The notes below the pieces were generated by a model, which was not told where the DNA came from, made no database searches, and worked only from the letters and a program-made list of their open reading frames with translations. A stretch of DNA of 64,000 nucleotides from Carnobacterium viridans (GTDB lineage: Bacteria; Bacillota; Bacilli; Lactobacillales; Carnobacteriaceae), in the NCBI RefSeq assembly GCF_900102725.1, contig NZ_FNJW01000008.1, positions 930,001-994,000 on the forward strand. The letters run 5' to 3'. Positions 8,985 to 17,526 of this stretch are shown here, piece by piece. Position numbers and translations under genes: made by a program. Each line of letters begins with the position of its first letter. Within the stretch, counting starts at the first letter, position 1.

Positions 8985-9737
8985 ATGGCTAATATCCTAA
9001 TCACTGGTGCAACGGGAACCATTGGAGAAGTCTTAACAACTCATCTTAAAAAGAACCATAAGTTAACTTTAGTAGATATCGATTTTTCAGATTCAGATAA
9101 AGAACTTGTAGATGGTACCACTACAAAAGAGTTAGATTTATCCGTTTTAGATAACTGGAATGGTCTATTAAATGGAGTAGATTACGTCATTCAATTAGCT
9201 GGAGATCCTAGCCCTGACGCAGAATTTTATGATAGTCTTTTAGATTTAAATTATAAGATTCCACATAATCTTTACTTAGAAGCTTCCAAAAATGAATCCA
9301 TCAAACGGATTATTTTTGCTAGTTCGATCCATGCTGTTGATGCTTATCTGCAAAATGTACAAGTCGCTACAAATGATCCCGTACGTCCTGCTGATTTGTA
9401 TGGGGTGTCTAAAGTCTATCTAGAAGGTTTAGCCAGCCATTACGCTTTTACAGCCGGGCTAGAATCGATTGGCCTTCGAATTGGAGATTTTAAAGGCGAT
9501 GACTTGCCTGCATTAGCTACACCGGATGCCATGTCCAATTACTTATCAGGCAAAGATATGTGTCACCTTGTAGACTGTTGTTTAACTGCAACACTGAAAG
9601 AACCTTTCTTACTGGTTAATGGTATTTCAAACAATACTTTCCCACGTTTAGATATTGACCAAGCTCGCGTTGATATTGGCTACCAACCACAGGATGACGG
9701 TTTTAAACTACTCGGTTACTTTAAAAAAAATGAATAG
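8985..9737 (+). CDS. NAD-dependent epimerase/dehydratase family protein
   Basis: 250-residue extended short-chain dehydrogenase. An N-terminal Rossmann fold has GATGTIGE (residues 7-14), then VIQLAGDPSP, FASSIHAV and the catalytic-type YGVSK. The shape is that of uronate dehydrogenase/UDP-sugar epimerase-like members, but the substrate cannot be read from the sequence. AAGGAG precedes the ATG. It is monocistronic, ending in a strong bidirectional terminator. Confidence 0.85.
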   Translation: MANILITGATGTIGEVLTTHLKKNHKLTLVDIDFSDSDKELVDGTTTKELDLSVLDNWNGLLNGVDYVIQLAGDPSPDAEFYDSLLDLNYKIPHNLYLEASKNESIKRIIFASSIHAVDAYLQNVQVATNDPVRPADLYGVSKVYLEGLASHYAFTAGLESIGLRIGDFKGDDLPALATPDAMSNYLSGKDMCHLVDCCLTATLKEPFLLVNGISNNTFPRLDIDQARVDIGYQPQDDGFKLLGYFKKNE

Positions 9738-9738
9738 T

Positions 9739-9782
9739 AAAAAGGCTTTGTTACTCTAAATTAGAGTAACAAAGCCTTTTTG
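9739..9782. terminator. Bidirectional terminator between convergent genes
   Basis: A 20-bp perfect stem (AAAAAGGCTTTGTTACTCTA and its complement), with A- and T-tracts on the two sides, between the epimerase gene and the leftward AI-2E-like gene. Confidence 0.93.
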
Positions 9783-9789
9783 TTTTTTT

Positions 9790-10266
9790 CTATTCGTTCG
9801 GATAATTTTTCCGGACCATTTTCACTTCGTAAACGGCTTTTATTACTATGGCTATGAGCGCTCCCAATAGAGCTCCAAATGGACCAAACAACACTATACA
9901 AGCTATAGTGGAGATAAAGGTGTAAAGAGGTCTGACACCAATTTCTCTTCCTGTAACAAACGGTTCAGCAATTTGACGGATAACAGTGATAACGATGTAC
10001 AATAATCCTAGTTGCCAAGCCAATGTGGTGTTTCCCATAAAGAAATAAACTAACGCCCAAGGAATCATAATGATTCCACTTCCTAAAATTGGAATCATAT
10101 CTACAATAGCAACTCCTAAAGCTTTTAATCCCCAATGATCAATTCCAATGATAACAAACCCAATGCAGAGTAATATAAAGGTCAACGCAGCCAATTTCAC
10201 TGCTGCTTTAAAATATCCTCTGATACCTCTTACTGATTGAGATAAAATTTCTTTTAAATCATTCAT
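9790..10266 (-). CDS. AI-2E transporter-like membrane protein, C-terminal half only
   Basis: 158 residues, four to five membrane segments. The sequence VDMIPILGSGIIMIPWA, then RQIAEPFVTGREIGVRPL and LFGPFGALLGALIAIVIKAVYE is the typical C-terminal half of the AI-2E/PerM/YtvI family, which is normally ~350 residues with about eight membrane segments. There is no matching N-terminal half upstream in the window, so this is a stand-alone short member or a truncated gene. I chose the ATG at 10266 with GAGG 6 nt upstream rather than the one 12 nt earlier. Transport of AI-2 is not implied. Confidence 0.7.
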   Translation of the reverse strand: MNDLKEILSQSVRGIRGYFKAAVKLAALTFILLCIGFVIIGIDHWGLKALGVAIVDMIPILGSGIIMIPWALVYFFMGNTTLAWQLGLLYIVITVIRQIAEPFVTGREIGVRPLYTFISTIACIVLFGPFGALLGALIAIVIKAVYEVKMVRKNYPNE

Positions 10267-10354
10267 TTTATTCCTCATTTCTCATTCATTTCTTCTATTA
10301 TACAAAAAGAACAAGTTGATGTAATCCAACTTGAGTAGTATCTTTAAAATCTAC

Positions 10355-10409
10355 AAAAAAATCACCTTAACAATAACAGTTTCTCTCCTGTATTGCTTAA
10401 GGTGATTTA
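10355..10409 (-). terminator. Terminator of the purine permease gene
   Basis: Long hairpin with arms ATCACCTTAA / TTAAGGTGAT plus inner pairing (CAATAACAG / CTGTATTG). On the minus strand it is followed by seven T residues. It lies ~50 nt past the permease stop codon. Confidence 0.85.
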
Positions 10410-10459
10410 GAGAATATATTAGAAACTTTGGGTTAAACGGCTTTTTATTCTTTCATTTT

Positions 10460-11923
10460 TTAAATGAAAGCCATAATTACGAAATTAAGAACGAACAGTC
10501 CAGTTGAGATCCATAATACTGGATGAATGTCTTTTGTTTTTCCTTTGGCAACTTTAACAATAACGTAGAAAATAAATCCTGCAGCAATACCATAAGAAAT
10601 ACTATACGATAATCCCATAAATATTGAAGCAAAAAATGCTGGAATGGCTTCTTCCAAGCTTTCCCAATTGATTTCTAAGAACGATGACATCATCATTACA
10701 CCTACTAATATTAAAGAAGCAGAGGTTGCTTGAGTCGGTACAAGCGCTACTAGTGGCGAAAATAAACTTGTTAATAAGAATAATACAGCTACCACAACAC
10801 TTGTCAAACCAGTTCTTCCACCAGCACCAATGCCGGCCGCACTTTCAACATAAGTTGTTGTATTTGAAGTCCCAAAAATAGCTCCTGCAGAAGTTGCAAT
10901 TGCATCTGCAAATAATGCTTTGTCCATTTTTGTTTTGAATCCAGCACTATTGTCTAGCGCTAGTTCGTCTTCAGCACTAAATATTCCTGTTTTACGACCA
11001 GTCCCAATAAAGGTTCCGATAGTATCAAATATATCCGATAAACTAAAAGCAAAAACCGTCATAATAACTAGAGGTAAACGTGCTACATCTGTAAATAATG
11101 AAATCATTCCTTCATTACCGAATGCTGCACCAAAAGTTGTTCCTAATTCTGAGAAAGCATTTCCTAGTGAATTAGCTGGATTAGATACGACAGATAAATC
11201 AACAACTCCCATTGGAATTCCAATAAACGTTGTAAGGATAATTCCAATTAAAATAGCACCTTTAACATTTTTAACTAGTAGAATCACTGTAATGATCAAG
11301 CCAATCAAGGCCAATAATGATCCAGGACTTGTAAAGTTAACTAATGCAGGGACAATTCCACCACCAGTTACAACACTTGAAATACCATCTGGATAAGAAG
11401 AAGCTGCTGCATCAAAAGAAGCATTGTTAACCGTTTGGATATTTCCAGGTTCAGAAGTAAACTGAAGAAATCCTGCATTCTTAATTCCGATATAAGCAAC
11501 AAAAACGCCGATTCCAGCACTGATTGCATGTTGCAGACTTTCTGGAATTGAATGAATGATCAATTTACGTACTTTTGTTACTGTAATCAAGATATTCACT
11601 ATCCCACAGATAAACACCATTGCTAAAGCCTCTTGCCATGAAAAACCTAGTGCAAAAACAACTGTATACGTAAAGAATGCGTTCAATCCCATTCCAGGAG
11701 CTTGTGCATAAGGGACATTTGCAAATAATCCCATCACTAATGTACCAATAGCAGCTGCTATTATAGTAGATAAGAAAACAGCTTGTGTAGGCATACCCGT
11801 TAAAGATAAAATTGCTGGGTTAACAAAAATAATATAAGACATCGCAAAGAAAGTTGTTAGACCTGCCGTGATTTCAGTGCTTACTTTAGTGCCATTTTCT
11901 TTCAACTTAAAAAACTTTTCCAT
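10460..11923 (-). CDS. NCS2-family guanine/hypoxanthine permease (PbuG/PbuO-like)
   Basis: 487-residue membrane protein of the AzgA-like NCS2 group that imports hypoxanthine and guanine by proton symport. Family segments are FFKLKENGTKVSTEITAGLTTF-type N-terminus, NPAILSLTGMP, APGMGLNAFFTY, then SLSDIFDTIGTFIGTG and GTSNTTTYVESAAGIGAGGRTG. Twelve or more hydrophobic segments are visible. A guanine-class purine riboswitch lies ~180 nt upstream of the ATG on the same strand, which supports a purine-base substrate and feedback by guanine or hypoxanthine. Confidence 0.93.
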   Translation of the reverse strand: MEKFFKLKENGTKVSTEITAGLTTFFAMSYIIFVNPAILSLTGMPTQAVFLSTIIAAAIGTLVMGLFANVPYAQAPGMGLNAFFTYTVVFALGFSWQEALAMVFICGIVNILITVTKVRKLIIHSIPESLQHAISAGIGVFVAYIGIKNAGFLQFTSEPGNIQTVNNASFDAAASSYPDGISSVVTGGGIVPALVNFTSPGSLLALIGLIITVILLVKNVKGAILIGIILTTFIGIPMGVVDLSVVSNPANSLGNAFSELGTTFGAAFGNEGMISLFTDVARLPLVIMTVFAFSLSDIFDTIGTFIGTGRKTGIFSAEDELALDNSAGFKTKMDKALFADAIATSAGAIFGTSNTTTYVESAAGIGAGGRTGLTSVVVAVLFLLTSLFSPLVALVPTQATSASLILVGVMMMSSFLEINWESLEEAIPAFFASIFMGLSYSISYGIAAGFIFYVIVKVAKGKTKDIHPVLWISTGLFVLNFVIMAFI

Positions 11924-12072
11924 TTTACTATTTCCCCACTTTATTTGTATTACAAGTGAACCTGAATAGTTAAACCTACAGAGTCTTTAATTTTCTACCT
12001 AACTGCTTCGTAAAAGATATAAGTACAAAAATACAAGTATAAATGATCGCAGTTATTTCAATGTGTCTAATG

Positions 12073-12106
12073 AAACTCTAAATAAACCTAAATGAGTTTA
12101 TTTAGA
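12073..12106 (-). promoter_or_regulatory. Hairpin following the purine aptamer (possible expression platform)
   Basis: On the minus strand TCTAAATAAAC and GTTTATTTAGA form an 11-bp AU-rich stem. Its first bases overlap the 3' strand of the aptamer P1 helix (TTCT), so the two helices exclude each other. It is followed by GTTTCATT rather than a clean T-tract, so I cannot say if it acts as terminator or antiterminator. The further leader to the permease ATG (about 150 nt) holds AACTGC/GCAGTT pairing and no gene. Confidence 0.4.
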
Positions 12107-12177
12107 ACCAATAGTCTGAACATTTACGGTGTCCGGTAGAAACTTAAAGCCCATATCGCTTAATTATATTCGGTTCT
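12104..12177 (-). promoter_or_regulatory. Purine riboswitch aptamer, guanine class
   Basis: On the minus strand: P1 AGAACC/GGTTCT; ATATAATT; P2 AAGC with loop GATATGG and GCTT; AAGTTTCTACC; P3 GGACA with loop CCGTAAA and TGTTC; then GACTAT. These are the conserved core and the two kissing loops of the purine aptamer. The C in GACTAT (position 74 of the xpt numbering) marks guanine/hypoxanthine rather than adenine specificity. The regulated gene is the permease at 10460-11923. Confidence 0.93.
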
Positions 12178-12477
12178 AAACATTGCATGTTAATTATAGA
12201 AGATGGCTCAGTATAAAACAACCACAAAAGAAATATTCCACTAATTTAATTAGATTATTGTTCGTGTTTTGTTTGAGAAAATCAGTTAAATTAAGAAATC
12301 CTAAAAAAATAACCTTTATTCCCTCTTATTTGTTTCTAATTCTTAACCGCTTTCTTCTTCTAGATTTATTTTATTGACCATGCTACCTAATTTCAACTTC
12401 TTATACTAAAGGGTTTTCTTTTTTATTTTGCATAGATTGAGTTACAATAGATTTATCATAAACAAGGGGGAATTAGT

Positions 12478-12705
12478 ATGGATTTCACACAAGTAAAAGG
12501 TTACAGCGAGTTAGATTCAAGTCAGATCAGCTTGTTAGCAAATGTTTACGCGCAACACATGGATACGTTAGATGATCCCATTAAATATGATAAGGAAAAT
12601 ATTAAAGAAGTCGTATGGAACAACAGTCTTCAAACCGTAGATGTTCATTTTAATAATGGTGAACTTGTGCATTACGATAGCACTGGTAAATGGACATACG
12701 AATAG
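12478..12705 (+). CDS. Small protein of unknown function (75 aa)
   Basis: 75 residues, acidic, no signal or membrane segment; aromatic and charged C-terminal half (VVWNNSLQTVDVHFNNGELVHYDSTGKWTYE) that looks like a small beta-rich domain. I do not recognise the family. Support for being real: AAGGGGGA ribosome site 7 nt before the ATG, codon use like its neighbours, and a downstream terminator. It is alone on the plus strand, divergent from the purine permease leader. Confidence 0.7.
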   Translation: MDFTQVKGYSELDSSQISLLANVYAQHMDTLDDPIKYDKENIKEVVWNNSLQTVDVHFNNGELVHYDSTGKWTYE

Positions 12706-12810
12706 CCATACTACATTATTTAATTGACTTTCATCATTCAAAAACGGTAAATTTTTTCACTATACAGCTGATGGTTCTTGGTATTGAACTTTTAATATTT
12801 TTGACATAAG

Positions 12811-12846
12811 CAAATAAGGTTGAGCAATATGCCTCAACCTTATTTT
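12811..12846. terminator. Bidirectional terminator before gor
   Basis: Stem AAATAAGGTTGAG with matching CTCAACCTTATTT and an 8-nt loop, A/T tracts on both sides, between the convergent 75-aa gene and gor. Confidence 0.85.
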
Positions 12847-12869
12847 GCTGTATTCAATTTATTTTTTGA

Positions 12870-14222
12870 TTACCTCATTGTAACAAATTCTTCTGATCCA
12901 GTGGGATGAATAGCTACTGTATTGTCAAAATCTGCCTTTGTTGCACCCATTTTTATGGCTACTGCAAATCCTTGAATCATTTCATCCAGACCTCTTCCAA
13001 GCCCATGCAAACCAACTACTTTTTCATTTTCACCTTGGCACACTAGTTTCATGTACGTTTTTTGTCTGTTAGCTGTTATAGAACTGTGCATAGAGGTAAA
13101 GATGGATGTATACACTTTAATATCTGCTTCACCATAAGTTTCCTTTGCTTCTTCCTCAGACATTCCAATCGTTCCGATTGGCGGGTGACTGAAGATAACG
13201 GTTGGAATATTTGTATAATCCAAAAACTCATTTGGTTTATTGTTGAATAATCGCTCAGACAATCGACGTCCTGCAGCAATAGCAACTGGAGTCAATTCAA
13301 TACGACCGACTACATCTCCAATAGCGTAAATATTTTTAGCTGTCGTATTTTGGTACTTATCTACTTTAACATACCCACCATCGTTTAATTCAACATCCGT
13401 TACCGCAAGATTCAAATTTTTTGTATTTGGTTCACGACCAATTGCCCAAATGACAGCATCTGTTGTATGTGAAGAACCGTCCTCAAAATGAATGGTTAAA
13501 GAACCATCTTCATTTTTTTTCACTTCTTTAGGAACAGCATGGATATGTAAAGCTGCTCCTTCTCTAGCCATTGTTTCAACAAGTCCTTCGACAATAATCG
13601 AATCAAAATTTCGTAACGGCGCATGCTTTCTAACAAATAAATGCGTATCCGAACCTAACCCATGTAAAACGCCTGCTAATTCAACAGCGATATATCCAGC
13701 TCCTACGACTGCTACCCGTTTAGGTAGTTCCGTTAGTTCAAAGAAACCATCTGAGGTCATCCCGTATTCTGCTCCTGGAATTTCTGGCCAAGCTGGACGA
13801 CCACCTGTAGCAATTAAGAAATGATCTGCTGTGTAATGCTCCCCGTTCACTTCAACAGTATGTGCATCGACAAATTTTGCATAACCGTTGATCAAATCGA
13901 CTTTATTATTATTTAAGTTTTTTTGATAAATAGTATGCAATCGAGAGATGTATCCCTCTCTATTTTTTACCAATTTTTCAAAATTTAATTGGCGATCTTT
14001 AATTGTAATGCCGTAGTCTTCTCCATATAGTTCCATATCTTCCATTATTTGAGCTCCATGCCACATAACTTTTTTAGGAACACATCCTACATTGACACAA
14101 GTTCCACCAATAGCGTTGCCTTCAATCAAAGCCACTTTCGCTCCATGCATTCCAGCACGATTAGCTGAAGCAATACCACCGCTTCCTCCGCCTATTACAA
14201 TGTAATCATATTTTTTAACCAT
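12870..14222 (-). CDS. gor: Glutathione-disulfide reductase
   Basis: 450-residue FAD/NADPH disulfide oxidoreductase, cytoplasmic, that reduces glutathione disulfide. It has the FAD-binding [10 protein letters not shown] near residue 11, the redox-active pair in GGTCVNVGC (C42, C47), the NADPH-binding [15 protein letters not shown], the second FAD motif NIYAIGDV and the C-terminal active-site HPTGSEEF. The spacing of four residues between cysteines and the overall length fit Gor rather than lipoamide dehydrogenase. It follows a GT8 gene on the same strand with a 59-nt gap. Confidence 0.92.
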   Translation of the reverse strand: MVKKYDYIVIGGGSGGIASANRAGMHGAKVALIEGNAIGGTCVNVGCVPKKVMWHGAQIMEDMELYGEDYGITIKDRQLNFEKLVKNREGYISRLHTIYQKNLNNNKVDLINGYAKFVDAHTVEVNGEHYTADHFLIATGGRPAWPEIPGAEYGMTSDGFFELTELPKRVAVVGAGYIAVELAGVLHGLGSDTHLFVRKHAPLRNFDSIIVEGLVETMAREGAALHIHAVPKEVKKNEDGSLTIHFEDGSSHTTDAVIWAIGREPNTKNLNLAVTDVELNDGGYVKVDKYQNTTAKNIYAIGDVVGRIELTPVAIAAGRRLSERLFNNKPNEFLDYTNIPTVIFSHPPIGTIGMSEEEAKETYGEADIKVYTSIFTSMHSSITANRQKTYMKLVCQGENEKVVGLHGLGRGLDEMIQGFAVAIKMGATKADFDNTVAIHPTGSEEFVTMR

Positions 14223-14281
14223 TCATTATTCCTACTTTCTTTTTGTTTTCAATTTACTATAACTTTTAAAAAAACTATCAC

Positions 14282-15136
14282 TTATTCATTATCTTCTATC
14301 ATTAAGTTTAACTCATTTTCTTGTTTTAAGATATCCTCAAAATAATGATAGTAACTGCCCAGTTCATATCGATAACTTTCTCTTTCGATCCAAGGCTTGT
14401 GTTTGCCACAATAATGAATGAATACGACCTTTTCTTCTACCCATTCAATCGAAAATTTACGTGGGAAAACGCGTTTTAATTGAGAATAAAAACGAGCATC
14501 TAAGTTATAAATACGCCATTCAGCTTCTTTAACTTCATTCCAATATAAATGGTTGAAAATATCTTGATCAGGAAGAACTAACCGGTTTTTATTGTTCTTG
14601 ATTGCTGTAATTATCTCTTCAAGATTTCGAGTGCTCCGTATTAAAGTCAAGTTCATCAAAATAACACCCGTGTTGAAGTAATCTTCAGATGATAAAGTTC
14701 CTAGGCGAATATTATTGATTGGCTGTATCCATTTTGTAGCGTAGTCATGTGTTGTTGCTACAAATAACTTCCCTTCAAAATCTTGTTTGTAAAAGGTTGA
14801 AAAAGAACGTAAATTTATAATGTCAGGATCAAGATATAAAATTCGATCTATTTCTATTGGTAAAACGAATGGAGCAAGTAAACGATAATACATTTCAATC
14901 GAATAGTAGCGATTAACAACTGCTTCTTCTGAAAAAAGATTTTTACAATCGACTGGAAAAAATGCATGTCCATTCCCTGTTACGAATTGCTCTACTTCGA
15001 TTATTCTAGTTTGTGGTATATTTTGATGCATTAAATAAATCGTCATTTTTTCTTTATCATTTGAATGAAAGATTGATCGAAGAGCTGTAAAGAATGGCTC
15101 TAAATAATTTTCATTAAGTGTAAATAGTAGATTCAT
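14282..15136 (-). CDS. Glycosyltransferase family 8 protein
   Basis: 284-residue soluble GT-A fold enzyme. It begins NLLFTLNENYLEPFFTALRSI, has the metal/nucleotide-sugar binding DxD motif in YLDPDIINL (D103, D105), then FNTGVILMNL, LPDQDIFNHLYW and the C-terminal FIHYCGKHKPW typical of GT8 (general-stress GspA-like and LPS glycosyl/galactosyltransferase-like). Donor and acceptor are unknown. It is upstream of gor on the same strand. The 15137-15407 gap before the chromate-transporter pair contains no supported gene. Confidence 0.88.
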   Translation of the reverse strand: MNLLFTLNENYLEPFFTALRSIFHSNDKEKMTIYLMHQNIPQTRIIEVEQFVTGNGHAFFPVDCKNLFSEEAVVNRYYSIEMYYRLLAPFVLPIEIDRILYLDPDIINLRSFSTFYKQDFEGKLFVATTHDYATKWIQPINNIRLGTLSSEDYFNTGVILMNLTLIRSTRNLEEIITAIKNNKNRLVLPDQDIFNHLYWNEVKEAEWRIYNLDARFYSQLKRVFPRKFSIEWVEEKVVFIHYCGKHKPWIERESYRYELGSYYHYFEDILKQENELNLMIEDNE

Positions 15137-15407
15137 AACCTTTCTCCTATACCTTACTGCTTATTTTATAGTTCAAATGTTGCCTATTCTTCTCTATCTT
15201 ATAGTATTTTCAAACATTCTTTCTTTCATCAGCATAGTATCTAGATTAAAGTATGAATTAAATAAGCATAAGTTGCAATCAAAGTCGTTTAAAAAAAACC
15301 TATTTTATAAAAAATTACAGTACTTCATATCACAGATTTTTTTTTTTACTTTGATTTAATGTATACTGAAATTAATGAATTGATTTTATCAGACAAAGGA
15401 GAATTTT

Positions 15408-15986
15408 ATGAAAAAAGATGCATCATTTTATTGGACATTATTTTCATCTACTTTTACATTGAGTGCTTTTACATTTGGTGGAGGATATGTGATTGTTCCG
15501 CTTATGCAAAAGCGTTTTGTAAAAGAATTAGGATGGATTACAGAAGAAGAAATGCTTGATTTAGTAGCTATTGCTCAATCTTCTCCAGGACCAATCGCGG
15601 TTAACGCTTCAATTATCATAGGTTACCGCATGGCTGGTATTCGTGGCGCTCTTTTATCTGTATTAGGAACGTCTATCCCCCCACTTGTGATTATCACGAT
15701 TGTTTCCTATTTTTATTTGGCTTTTCGTGACAATGCTATTATAAATGCTGTATTGCTTGGTATGCAAGCTGGAGTCGCTGCTGTTATCGTAAATGTCGTT
15801 ATTGACATGGTCAAAGGAATTACGAAAAATAAAAAATCCCTCCCCATCCTTGTTATGATTCTTGCTTTCTTAGCAGCCGCCTTTACATCAATTAATATCG
15901 TTATTATTTTATTTGTTTGCGGCGCAATAGGTGCTTACACCACTTATAAAGAGACGCATGTAACTAAAGGAGGACTAAACAAATGA
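15408..15986 (+). CDS. Chromate transporter family protein, first half-size subunit
   Basis: 192-residue membrane protein of the CHR family, short form. It has the family motif FGGGYVIVPLMQKRF near the start and the substrate-region IAQSSPGPIAVNASIIIGYR, with five to six membrane segments. In many Firmicutes the 12-TM transporter is split into two adjacent genes that work as a pair (as B. subtilis ywrA/ywrB); the next gene overlaps by ATGA. Chromate export is the founding activity; the natural substrate in this organism is unknown. AAGGAG precedes the ATG. Confidence 0.9.
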   Translation: MKKDASFYWTLFSSTFTLSAFTFGGGYVIVPLMQKRFVKELGWITEEEMLDLVAIAQSSPGPIAVNASIIIGYRMAGIRGALLSVLGTSIPPLVIITIVSYFYLAFRDNAIINAVLLGMQAGVAAVIVNVVIDMVKGITKNKKSLPILVMILAFLAAAFTSINIVIILFVCGAIGAYTTYKETHVTKGGLNK

Positions 15987-16552
15987 TTTATTTGCAATTA
16001 TTTTGGAGCTTTTTCCAAGTTGGCGCTTTAAGCTTTGGAGGCGGTTATGCTGCCTTGCCTTTGATCCAAGAACAAGTAGTTGAGCAAAACAATTGGTTGT
16101 CTAGTACGGAATACATTGATATTGTAACAATTTCTCAAATGACACCAGGACCGATTGCTTTGAATGCTTCTACCTTTGTAGGGACAAAAGTAGCCGGAAT
16201 CCCTGGATCATTGATAGCTACATTAGGTTGTATCACACCTTCTGTTATTATTGTGTTGCTTTTAGCAGTACTTTATTATAAATACAAAGGATTGTCTTTA
16301 GTCCAAGGAGTTATTAAAGGCTTGCGTCCAGCTGTTGTTGCTTTAATTGCTTCTGCTGGGTTGTCTATTCTATTAACTGCTTTGTTTAATAGCGAAATCC
16401 TTCCAGTTAAATGGGCTGAATTAGATTGGATTTCACTAATTTTGTTTGGTATTGGCTTAACTTTACTGCGAAAAACAAAAATCGGACCAATTTTTATCAT
16501 GTTGGCGGCGGGACTAGTTCGACTGATGATTTATGGAGTAACGACAATTTAA
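15983..16552 (+). CDS. Chromate transporter family protein, second half-size subunit
   Basis: 189-residue CHR-family membrane protein with SFGGGYAALPLIQEQVVEQNNW and ISQMTPGPIALNASTFVGTKVAG, homologous to and overlapping the previous gene by 4 nt. Its ribosome site AAAGGAGG lies in the end of the first gene. The two probably form the antiparallel heterodimer proposed for short CHR pairs. No clear terminator follows; 16553-16768 holds nothing else I can name. Confidence 0.9.
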   Translation: MIYLQLFWSFFQVGALSFGGGYAALPLIQEQVVEQNNWLSSTEYIDIVTISQMTPGPIALNASTFVGTKVAGIPGSLIATLGCITPSVIIVLLLAVLYYKYKGLSLVQGVIKGLRPAVVALIASAGLSILLTALFNSEILPVKWAELDWISLILFGIGLTLLRKTKIGPIFIMLAAGLVRLMIYGVTTI

Positions 16553-16768
16553 TCTAAAGTACTTTCAGCAACTCATGTCAAATTCTTAGAAGAAATTTTT
16601 TCTGGTCTGTGTTGAACTGCTAGACTTAAATAAATTTACTAATAAAAAAAATTATGATCTGTTAAAGTTAAATCATTTGTGAATCTATTTGTCTGCTTTA
16701 TACTAAAGAAAAAGAATCGATTAAATCACTTTCATTTTGCATACTTCTTCTAGAAAGTAGGTGTTTAC

Positions 16769-17476
16769 ATGTTTGAATTAGAATACAGTGAAATCTTTCT
16801 CCGATTGATATTAGCCGTTGCATTTGGAAGCGTGATTGGCTATGAGCGGGAAATAAAAGGCCATGATGCTGGTTTACGCACACACATTTTGGTATGTGCT
16901 GGAGCCTGTATTATTACATTAGTTCAATTACAAGTTACGTACAGTACAGTTGAAATGGGATTAAGTCAACCGGATCTAGCTCAGGTTTTGAACACAGATA
17001 TGACTCGGATGCCGGCTCAAATCATTAGCGGAATCGGATTCTTAGGTGCCGGTACAATTATCGTGACTAAAAAAAGTGTTACCGGACTGACAACAGCTGC
17101 TTCTATTTGGACGATTGCTGGTTTAGGCATAGCCGTTGGTATGGGAAGCTATTTTTTAGCTCTAATGGGTTGTTTAGTCATTTTACTTGTTTTACGTGTA
17201 ATCAAAAGGCTCTTTCGTGTTCAAAGTTCAAAAAGAATCGAAATTTATTATGTAAATCGTGAAGAAACAAAAAAATTTCTTACTAGTTATTTTGCTAGTA
17301 TGGGGATCAATGTTCTCGGCTTAGATTATAGTGTGGATACTAATAATGTAGAGAAAAACAGCTACATTAACCTTTACACACTTAGTTTGCCGGATACTAA
17401 ATCGATTGCTTCTGTAGTAGAAGATCTCTCAGAATTTGAACACATTCGTCGTGTTCATACGTTAAGAGAAAACTAA
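16769..17476 (+). CDS. MgtC/SapB family membrane protein
   Basis: 235-residue protein with an N-terminal four-to-five-TM MgtC domain (LRLILAVAFGSVIGYERE, GLRTHILVCAGACIITL, RMPAQIISGIGFLGAGTII, TGLTTAASIWTIAGLGIAVG) and a ~90-residue soluble C-terminal ACT-like part. MgtC-type proteins are linked to Mg2+ limitation and inhibition of the F-type ATP synthase in some bacteria; the role of this Gram-positive member is unknown. Single gene, closed by a terminator shared with the convergent yfhO gene. Confidence 0.9.
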   Translation: MFELEYSEIFLRLILAVAFGSVIGYEREIKGHDAGLRTHILVCAGACIITLVQLQVTYSTVEMGLSQPDLAQVLNTDMTRMPAQIISGIGFLGAGTIIVTKKSVTGLTTAASIWTIAGLGIAVGMGSYFLALMGCLVILLVLRVIKRLFRVQSSKRIEIYYVNREETKKFLTSYFASMGINVLGLDYSVDTNNVEKNSYINLYTLSLPDTKSIASVVEDLSEFEHIRRVHTLREN

Positions 17477-17518
17477 AAAGAACAAAAGTGAACATTACTC
17501 ACTTTTGTTCTTTTTTTT
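17475..17518. terminator. Bidirectional terminator between mgtC-like and yfhO genes
   Basis: 17-bp stem AAAAAGAACAAAAGTGA with its complement, 7-nt loop, followed by a T-tract on plus and on minus. Confidence 0.93.
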
Positions 17519-17526
17519 ACTAACTC

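Noticed and set aside
10920-11395. Long plus-strand frames inside the purine permease, transposase and KtrB genes
   Set aside because: These are antisense shadows of well-supported genes, rich in Ser/Pro/Ile without recognisable motifs.
12183-12377. 64-codon frame upstream of the 75-aa gene
   Set aside because: It has no ribosome site and a composition typical of AT-rich noncoding DNA.
15177-15359. 60-codon frame before the chromate transporter pair
   Set aside because: It lacks a ribosome site and consists of low-complexity AT-rich codons; the true gene starts at 15408 with AAGGAG.
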